The translations under genes were made by a program, and so were the position numbers. From Cryptomeria japonica (taxonomy: Eukaryota; Streptophyta; Pinopsida; Cupressales; Cupressaceae), in NCBI RefSeq assembly GCF_030272615.1, contig NC_081408.1, positions 203,278,191-203,342,190 on the forward strand: a stretch of 64,000 bases of DNA, read 5' to 3'. Under the pieces are notes generated by a model. The model saw nothing but the letters and a program-made list of their open reading frames with translations, made no database searches and had not been told where the DNA came from. Positions 56,560 through 64,000 of the stretch are shown piece after piece (the stretch's first letter is position 1; each line of letters starts with the position of its first letter).

Positions 56560-57515
56560 TTTGTGGGATGTCTTTCTCAGATTCCTCTCTATTTCCTTAT
56601 CCCACACCACCTTTTCCTATCTTGACAATCTTCGTAGGATAAAGATTCCATGTTTTTACCTTTTTTTTAATCCCATGGCATCTAAAAGCATTCTCACAGC
56701 CTTGAGAGATAAGGCCATGTCTTCATCTCTTTATTGACACCCTTTTATCTTTATCCTGTTGCACATTCATCAATGTTGTCTCCTCTCACGAGATAAGGCC
56801 TTTGTATACCTTCTGAATATCCTCTTATCTCACGTTTCTCATAACTCCCTATCTTCTCTGGTTTGAAAGAACCCTTCCTTGACAATTTTGTATCGCGTGG
56901 AATAAGACTCTTAAGATTTCCTCCCTTATCGCATAATCTATCTCTTATCCCTACAGGAATGCATGGGATAAGAGAGCTTGTCAATTTTGCCTTAAAATTC
57001 TTATCCCACAACCATTTCTAAGTAAAAGAGAACCCTTGCAGGATAAGGTCATTTGTATCTACCTTGCTACCTTTTATCCTATCACACCTTTGCAACAACC
57101 TATAAACATTGTAGGATAACTTTACCTTTTGATCCTAAGTTGTTTCTTGTCTCGCAGGCCTATCAAGGCATTTTAAAACCATCATGGGATAAGACCTACC
57201 TCTCTTCTTCTTTATATTATCTTATCCCACTTAGACACATTACATAGTAATAACTACTAATACATCTGTGAACACTTCTTATCTCGCGTGAGCTTTATGT
57301 TTATATGAAATGGCCGCAGGATAAAGATCTCTTTGTTATCTTTGTATTCTTCTTATCTCATAGGGATTCATCATGGCTTCAAAAGTGTTGCAAGGTAAGG
57401 CTTGTTCTTTGAGCTTTCTGAATCCCTTATCCCGCATGGTCAAGATCTTTCACTAAAATTCCTGCGGGATAACATTTTATCCATATTTCCTTTGACATGC
57501 TTATCCTACATAGCT
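56560..57515. repeat. About 74-bp array with paired inverted CTTATCCC / GGGATAAG cores
   Basis: Forward cores (CTTATCCYRC) lie near 56596, 56750, 56824, 56925, 57000, 57073, 57221, 57278, 57352, 57426 and 57500. Steps are mostly 73-75 bases or twice that (57073 to 57221 is 148). Reverse cores (GYRGGATAAG) lie near 56967, 57041, 57114, 57187, 57319, 57394 and 57467, again about 74 apart. Only about ten bases per core are kept; the spacers have lost similarity. The array forms the leader of E4 upstream of ORF A. Confidence 0.75.
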
Positions 57516-57900
57516 ATGAGACTAAAGTGGGCATTTTAGGTAAACCATTTTAGCACGTGGAGACTGGTCAAGGGTAAAGTGACCATGTGTGGGGACTTTC
57601 CTAAAAAAAATTTAAAAGACAAAAACACAGGGACACTCCAATGCTTAAGCATATAATAAGAATAAAATGACAACCTCAAGCAGTAACTCCTAGTGTAGGG
57701 GGGCGGTAAATGAATAACAAAGAACCCCCTTTTGGTGACAACTTAAAACTAGGTCACCGATAGATATAAGTCAACTGTAAAATGTAACATTGCCTAGGTA
57801 AACAAAGGGAAAACCTTATCAACTCTAAAATCTTTTGTAAAAACCCTAAACCCTCAGATCCAACACATAAGCAGGGGGCACATAAAGACAATTTTAAAAT
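57516..57900. other. E4 5' end region, no coding
   Basis: Noncoding stretch between the 74-bp array and the E3 ORF2 junction. It contains AAACCCTAAACCCTC (about 57842) and two small G-runs. A start TGTTGGAATATTTT on the minus strand at 57909 may be the E4 boundary. Confidence 0.4.
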
Positions 57901-57904
57901 ATTC

Positions 57905-59638
57905 CAACATAAGTTATTAAGGAGGTTAAGGCCAAAGCTACTAAGGCATCTAGGATTACTAAAGAGAAGTCATCTGGTGGAGTAAAGTCTGGTAAGATAT
58001 CAAAATCATACAAAATTGATGAGGTAATAAAGCAAGAAAAAATTATTGTTAAACTTCCTATAAAATTAGATGAGATTTTGAATGAGGTCGTGAAGAATGG
58101 GAAGTTGAAGGCATTATCAGAATAGTATGACAAGTTTCATGAGAATGGTAAAAGGACTTTAGAAGAAGCTACTATTGAATATTTCAATGTATACAGTAAA
58201 GATTTAAAATAATTAATATCTAAAATACCAAAGAGTCTATATGATGTATTAGATATGAGGAGAGTAACTACAAAAGAAGAAGAAGAGAGACTGAGAGAAT
58301 ATGTGTTAGTTAACTTGTGCTCTATGATATCAAAAGAAGAAATTGCAAGAAGCCTTAAGCTAGCAAAGAATGAGTTCTGGAGCAAAACTAGAGTAAATAA
58401 GATAATGATAGGGAAAATAGATGAAGTTGTAAAACATACTGAGAAAATTTTGAGGAAATTTTTGCTTCAAAATCAATATGAGGTTGTTCCTGAGAAAACT
58501 TACGATGATCTGGTACTTGAGTAGTCAGAGGATGATACTTTGGAAGTAAAGGCATTTGAGCAAGTAGAGGTAAATATTCCAGAAGTGGTGAGAGATGATG
58601 ATGTTGTAGATAAGGGTGAAGGAGAAGTAGGTCAAGCAAATGAGACTAAGGTTTCTTAGGATCCTTCAGTTGACACTGTTGACCCTATTGAGACAACTAA
58701 GAAGGATGCAGTCCCAGCTAGGGCTGATGTAGAGAAGGAAGCAGAAAAGGAGAAGGTAGAGGTTAAGGTTGAATTTGAAATTGAAGCAAGAGGCACTGTA
58801 GGAGAAGTGAAGGGAAAGGAAGTTATTGATGATCCAAAATTTATACAAGGTCCAATCAATCTTTCCTCTTGGTCCCCAATCCAAAAGCTTCAATTTGCAT
58901 CTTTTTCTCAAGCTAAGGCCAATGAAGATATCCTAAAGTCTCACACTAATGATAGTAAGCTACTTACCTTGGTATCCGATGTTCTGGAAAAACTTATTCC
59001 CACATTTCCGAAAGAGCACTTTAGACACCACATCCGGTCAATTTAAAAGTTTGATCAATTTAGTGGACACTCACTTTAAATCATTTAATAAATCTACAGA
59101 GGTGAAGGTTCAGGATAAGTTCAATGGAAAGACATTTTGGACATTGAAGAGGATGATTGTTGATGATAGAGCCACATTAGACATGTGTGTTAAAGGTATT
59201 TATGATACATTATCAGAAGGAGGAAACATTTACAAATCATGCCTATCTTTATAAAAATTCACTGAGGATATAGAGAAAAAGTCTAAGGAGCATTAGGATG
59301 AGCTAGGCCACATATCCCACTCAGTTAACCCCTTGTCAATATCTATAAGAAGTCATGAAGATAAAGTAATTTCCTTACTTGAAAAGATCAGGGGTTTGAG
59401 TCATAATAGGGAAAGAATAATTGACAGAGTTAGTGATCTTCAAAGTTATATTACTCCTAAGTTGGACACTATTCTTAATGCCTTGACAGATGCTAAGGAT
59501 GCTCAAGCCAGTGGTGATCCTTCAAATTTTAAAGCAGTAGAGACTCAAGAATATCTGTTAAGTGGGCTTATAATGATTTTAAAATGCCCCAAGAAAGGTT
59601 GGGATAGCCACTTGGATTCATTAAGATTACTTATGTAG
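57905..59638 (+). pseudogene. E3 ORF2, C-terminal half
   Basis: Resumes the frame broken by E4. Segments in order: Lys/Ala-rich linker; KLDEILNEVVKNGKLKALSE (about 58060-58120); IPKSLYDVLDMRRVTTKEEE (58230-58290); the open helix-rich block 58255-58524; an acidic Glu/Val-rich region (58530-58830); LSSWSPIQKLQFASFSQ (58860-58910); and a terminal coiled coil 59333-59638 ending GWDSHLDSLRLLM. All match E5 ORF2 in order, including the GWD-x-x-L terminus. There are only a few stops, so it is better kept than the N-terminal half. Confidence 0.75.
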
Positions 59639-59729
59639 ATATCTTAAAGTTTTTGTAAGTAAGGACTTTGTGTATATATGTATATAGAATTTGGGCTTAA
59701 ATTTTGTCATCTGAAACCCCATCTTTACC

Positions 59730-59747
59730 ATTGATGTCAAAGGGGAG
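59730..59747 (+). promoter_or_regulatory. E3 second (internal) polypurine tract
   Basis: TTGATGTCAAAGGGGAGT, about 160 bases before the 3' LTR, repeats the terminal tract. It matches the arrangement in E5. Confidence 0.7.
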
Positions 59748-59887
59748 TGTATTAGAGTGAAAACTATTGTAATAAGCATAGGGTGAGCCTTTTGGACCAT
59801 TGAAATTTTGGGTTTTTCATTGTAGTGTATAATGTTTTTGTTTTGTTCTAACACTTAGTTATTTTTTACTAAGTGTTGCCATCACAT

Positions 59888-59906
59888 CAATGCCAAAGGG
59901 AGAGAT
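59888..59906 (+). promoter_or_regulatory. E3 terminal polypurine tract
   Basis: CAATGCCAAAGGGAGAGAT directly before TGTTGGAAAG of the 3' LTR. Confidence 0.9.
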
Positions 59907-61081
59907 TGTTGGAAAGAGACACTGCATATATGATCAAATGTTGTCATTGATGGTAACTGATGTCAAAAATCCCATCTACAGTTCATGATTTGTTCATACT
60001 AGAAGTGTGATTGAGCTTTGGTTAGGTCCGATGAGATAGAACAAGACATCCGATAGAAGGCAATATTTTGGTTCGTGGTTCACTTTTGGTAAATTTTTTG
60101 GGTTGTGGGTCTGTGGGAAGCTTTATGGAAGTGGTATTTAATATACTATAGGTTTTTGGCCTCCGGTGATGATTCTTGAGTTAGTTAGAAGGTCCAGTGT
60201 ACAAGTTTTTGGGTAGAATGGTGTTCATCAATAGTCTCATGTAAATAATCGTTATGTGGATTTTATGGATTCGCTTTGGTGATTATAATTGTGTTTTAGG
60301 ATTATTAGCCGACATGTGGGAAGTGTGTGGGCAATTGTTTTTGGTGATTATAATTGTGTTTTAGGATTATTAGCGGACATGTGGGAAGTGTGTGGGCAAT
60401 TGTTTTTGGTCTACATATGCATTTGTGTTCGGATTGAGCTAACTTGGTATAAATATTGTATTTGTGTGTTATGCATTTTTTGGCTGACATGTAGATAACC
60501 CAATTTGATGTTGTGGATATATAATAATGATTGATATTGCTAATTTTAATAGCGGTGGTTGTGTGTAAATTATTTGTGAGCAATTGTGTGTAGTTTCATG
60601 TGCGTAAGTAAAATATTTGTGCTCCAAAATATTGTAAAATATTATAAAAGAGCAGTATACTTTGTGCTTAATTGGAATTGTATTTTGGCATTTGCAGATG
60701 TTCTTTATCAGTTTAGACATTCCAATTATCTTTTGTAATCATTTTGTCAGGCAGTGAGCCTTCCAGGGTTGTAGCCCTTATTTTAAATTGAGCAGTGAGC
60801 TCCAAGTAGTGTGCCTTAATGCATGTGCATTCCCTTTATGTAATATTTGTTTACTTCTAACATAGTATTTTAATATTGTGGGTCTCAATCCCATCATGAG
60901 CTTTCCCTTAATTGGGTTTCCACAGAACAATCCTAGTGTTATGGTGTTGTTAATATTTTGTTCATGTGTTTGCATATTTATTTTGTTTGTTTGCATTAGA
61001 TCGTTCAAGAATCAAATTGAGAATGCTAAAAATTGCAAAACACTGATTCACTCCCCTTCTCAGTGTTCCTTGATTCAAAGA
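59907..61081 (+). repeat. E3 3' LTR
   Basis: TGTTGGAAAGAGAC...TTGATTCAAAGA, followed by TATCA. It pairs with 39853-40942. It is 85 bases longer, mostly because a 65-base segment is doubled at 60278-60407. The shared LTR block lies at about 60875-60945. Confidence 0.9.
60278..60407 (+). repeat. 65-bp tandem duplication in the E3 3' LTR
   Basis: GGTGATTATAATTGTGTTTT at 60278 recurs at 60343, and the 65-base copies are almost identical. The 5' LTR has one copy (about 40194), so the doubling happened after insertion. Confidence 0.92.
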
Positions 61082-61086
61082 TATCA

Positions 61087-63370
61087 AATCACCTATTCTT
61101 CCAAAAATGATTTTTTCCTCCATCCCCAATGCACCCTCTTAGACTATGTGTAATAATATCAGTACATTTTTCATATAATTTCTATATGCCAAGACCTAGA
61201 GGAAGATAAATCTCCTTATCAACCAGGAAATCAACATTATTGTGAAGATATTTTTCTTGCAAAACTGAAAGAGAAATCTCATTATCAAGAAGGAAATCAA
61301 CATTATTTTGAAGATATTTTTTTGTAAAATCTTACTCCATAATTTATCTTTTTCCTCATAGATTTTGTGGACAATTTAAGCGCTCAAAGCCATGGTCATC
61401 TTCATCCTCTTCTTTATTCCTATAATACCACATTCTACGAGTTAGTAGAAATCATCCCACTTTACCAAAGTATATTTAATGTTATCTTTGCAACCTTTCC
61501 AAAGGAAGCAACTCTTAGTATTTTCAATGGCCTTAGCAACCTTGCTTTGAATTTGAAAAATAGAAATGGTGTAGAAATAAATAGTAGATGTAGTGGATTT
61601 GATGAAATTTATTCTACATACTATTGACAACTAATTCCTTTTCCATGAGTCCAAAATGCCATTAATTCTACTTATGACTCCACTCAACTCACTAATGAAG
61701 AGATTTCTAGAAACCAGAGGCATACCACGATATTTCTTGGCATCTAATTAATTTTATAACCTATAAACATCTAAGTCTTTAAGCTTTATAAATAGAGTGG
61801 CTTCAGAAAATTAATGCAAGGCTTATTTTCATTGACCTTTTGTTCTATAGGTTTCTCATATTGGATTATTTTTTTTGAAAGAATGTGCCTCTCTACGAGT
61901 GGCTTCACCGAAAAAAAGAGTGTCATATATGAATTGTGGATAAGAAATGTTATTCCTCCCTCTTGAAGATTTTAAATTTTTTATGTCACCATCTTTGACA
62001 CTATTTTGGATGCTTCTACTAAAAACCTTAACCATATTAAGAAAAAGGAAAGGGAACTAAGGGTTTCCTTGGTGAAGCCCCTACTAGCACTCAAAAATCA
62101 GTGGAAACATGATTGAATAGGATAACATATGAGGTTGAGTAAATACAAATATGAATCTACTTGCACAAAGAATCACTAAAGCCAATTTGATGACCATTCT
62201 AGGATTTTTCTTGTTTTGAATGGAGTGAATTACTTCATGAACTATGATAAAACAATCCAAGATTTGTGTATTCTTTAGAAAATTGCTTTTCTCACCTAAG
62301 ATGATATTCTCCAAACATATCTTTAACTTTGAGGCCATGGCCTTAGCCACCACCTTGTAAATGACACTGCATAGTGCAATAGGTTTGTGCTAATAAAAAT
62401 TAGATAGGTCCCTAACCTTAGAGATAAGGGTAATGAAGGTCGAGTTCTATGGCTTAAATATAGACCTGTGAGCCCTTCTTTCCTCCATAGTTGCCCAAAT
62501 GTCATCCCCCACAACATGCTAAATTTTTTGAAAGAATCCAATCTAGAAACCATCTGGGTCAAGAGCCTTCCAGGAATTCATGGAAAATAAAATATTCCTA
62601 ATTTATTCCTTGGTTAAAGAGTCCAAAAGCCCAACATTTTGCCCATCTTCTATGAGATAATTAATATTATTCAATAACTCATCTTGGACATTCCCATCCT
62701 TAGTAGCCTCAGTTCTAAGTATAGCTTGAAGGAATTTTTTACTTGCAAGATTGATAGCTTCCTTATCTTCTAAAGAAGTCCCATTATGGGTTTAAATCTT
62801 AGATATTTATTATATTGTCTCCTAATCTTTGTATCTATATGAAAAAAATTGTAAATCTTTTGGCCTTCCTTCAACCACTTAAACCTTGATTTTTGGTGCC
62901 AAAATATTACCTCCATACAAAGGATTAATTAAGGTGCTCCAACAATATAGTCTCCTTTGAATGAATCTTAGAGGAAAGTCCCTTCTCAACAATTTCAACT
63001 TTAATCCTTTGAAGCTCATAGTCCACCTTTTCTTTATTCATAAAAAAGATTTCTATAGGAATTCTTGTTCCATGATTTGATGTGAAGCTTTAGTTCCTTC
63101 AACTTTGTGTGAAGGATGATCCTACAACATCCACTAACATTGATCTTCCACCACCCATCTAGCATCTATTCAAACTCAAGGGCATTGTAGGACATTTCCT
63201 TCATCTGAAGGGGGACTTCCTGAGGCTTAAAGTCTTTATCCACTAGAACGGATATTAACCAATGATTAGAACCACCAAAATTGATTTTCATCCTATTTTT
63301 CCTTTTTAACAAAAATCAAGTCAAAAATAGAAATGATTCTATTACCATTTCCTAACTATATAAAAGATAA
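61087..63370 (-). pseudogene. LINE ORF2 5' part: endonuclease end and reverse transcriptase
   Basis: Minus strand. Near 63270 SNHWLISVLVDKDFKPQ corresponds to the SDHWPI-type C-terminal motif of the endonuclease, with a frameshifted FDLIFVKK stretch just upstream. WLKEGQKIYNFFHIDTKIRR near 62860 is the linker before RT. RT includes the open frame 62353-62084 (VVAKAMASKLKICLENIILG, QILDCFIIVHEVIHS) and, after a stop, LVPFPF near 62060. The catalytic F/YADD box reads FIYD near 61930, so one catalytic Asp is gone. SCFLWKGCKDNIKYTLVKWD near 61480 marks the thumb region. The rest of this LINE lies at 31.3-32.6 kb, beyond E2 and E3. Confidence 0.8.
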
Positions 63371-64000
63371 AATAAAATATACTATATTCTAACCAAATTT
63401 CAGTGCTTTTTTTTTCATTTAACCTCCCAATTAATATTGATTATTAGCATATTACTACTCCTCCTGGGACTGCTTAGAAAAAATAGTAATATTATCCTCC
63501 ACACTAATAGTTATTATTATTATGATGTGTTTATTACAATTCATTCACACTGAGCATACTAAAAATATTAATATTATTTCCTCCTCACAATTCTCAAAGG
63601 GTCATTTAATTTGCTGTTCTATTTTATGTACAAATTTACTATGATTCTATGGAGACAGCAAACTATAATGGTAAAATAAATTCACATTCAATATGCAACC
63701 TAATTGAAAGGCCATACGATCTGATGAGACTTTATTTTTTTATTCTTTTAAAGCAATGTGTTTTATCAAGCAAAGACTTGACCGGCAATAATAACTTGAC
63801 TGGCAATATTTTAATATCAAGCTGAGACTTGACTGGCAATAATGAGGACAAGAGAGGTACAAATCAATCTCTTTTATTTATATGTTTTTACTCAATGCTT
63901 GAGTGTCTCACAGCTTTCTCTTAATGTTTTATTGTTTGACAGGACAATCACAACAAAGTCCTCTCAATAATATTATCATTCAGGCACACATGCTAGATTA
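63371..64000. other. Intergenic end of window
   Basis: AT-rich, no gene. The phrase GACTTGACYGGCAATA recurs about three times at 63774-63842 at irregular spacing, a minor local repeat. Confidence 0.45.

Larger units (their letters stand above)
44096..57909 (-). mobile_element. E4: unit carrying ORF A, inserted in E3 ORF2 and split by E5
   Basis: E3 ORF2 homology to E5 ORF2 stops near 44.09 kb and resumes near 57.9 kb, so about 13.8 kb was inserted. Subtracting E5 leaves about 7.0 kb. In minus orientation it reads: leader, 74-bp array (57.5-56.6 kb), ORF A (56.07-44.85 kb), then about 750 bases of AT-rich trailer. TGTTGGAATATTTT on the minus strand at 57909 is a possible LTR-type start. I could not find a matching second LTR, target duplication or poly(A) end, so the class of the unit and its exact borders remain open. 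Confidence 0.5.
39853..61081 (+). mobile_element. E3: SIRE-like Copia-type element with ORF2 in place of pol, split by E4/E5
   Basis: 5' LTR 39853-40942, primer site, gag, ORF2 (first half to about 44.1 kb, second half from about 57.9 kb), two polypurine tracts and 3' LTR 59907-61081. Flanks TATCC and TATCA form a target duplication with one change. Leaving out the 13.8-kb insertion, the element is about 7.4 kb, close to the 6.8 kb of E5. No protease, integrase, RT or RNase H motif is present, so it needed enzymes from elsewhere. The LTR 3' end (TTCACCCCCCTTCTCAGTGT) is of the kind found in SIRE/Maximus Copia elements. Confidence 0.85.

Noticed and set aside
44096-57909. E4 as a normal LTR retrotransposon with LTRs at 57.6-57.9 kb and 44.1-44.8 kb
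   Set aside because: A TG start (TGTTGGAATATTTT, minus strand at 57909) is present, but I found no matching copy at the other end and no target duplication, so LTRs are not called.

Overview
This window is plant nuclear DNA, almost certainly from a large repeat-rich genome. A gymnosperm such as a conifer is my best guess, inferred from the density of old nested LTR retrotransposons and LINEs and the very sparse genes; no sequence marker here proves it. Nothing bacterial, viral or organellar was recognised, and no tRNA or rRNA gene was found. Nearly every long open frame is a decayed retroelement or an antisense shadow of one.

Layout. 1-4.9 kb: unassigned AT-rich DNA with short local duplications and a LINE RNase H scrap. 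4,905-15,558: one complete non-autonomous LTR element (E1; LTRs of about 1.3 kb, TSD TTAAT, polypurine tract) with no pol genes. Its interior carries several tandem arrays, including two with a strict 21-bp period. 17.1-21.3 kb: a minus-strand Ty3/Gypsy element (E6) with gag, protease and the first half of RT; the rest of pol is replaced by an inverted piece of gag. 22.1-24.2 kb: a LINE 3' end followed by an unrecognised coding relic (ORF B). 25.5-29.6 kb: the only likely cellular gene, a small four-exon gene with a recent 210-bp tandem duplication just upstream.

31.3-63.4 kb is a nested stack. The base is one minus-strand LINE with endonuclease and RT remnants at 61.1-63.4 kb and zf-RVT plus RNase H remnants at 31.3-32.6 kb. 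It was split by a Ty1/Copia element (E2, 32,597-39,812, TSD GTTTG), which itself holds a solo LTR (TSD GAAGT). It was also split, only 35 bp away, by a SIRE-like element (E3, 39,853-61,081). E3 is interrupted by a unit carrying an unrecognised minus-strand ORF (E4, ORF A). E4 is interrupted in turn by a second SIRE-like element (E5, 47,479-54,297, TSD TGCTT).

The strongest candidate for something undescribed is the E3/E5 family. Both have Copia/SIRE-like LTR ends, an initiator-Met primer site and a coiled-coil, zinc-knuckle gag. Where pol should be, both carry the same roughly 1,000-residue protein (ORF2) of no family I recognise. Two independent copies share it along its length, so it was probably maintained by selection while the family was active. 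Second in interest are arrays that keep a fixed period (21 bp in E1, about 74 bp in E4) while conserving only a short core per period.
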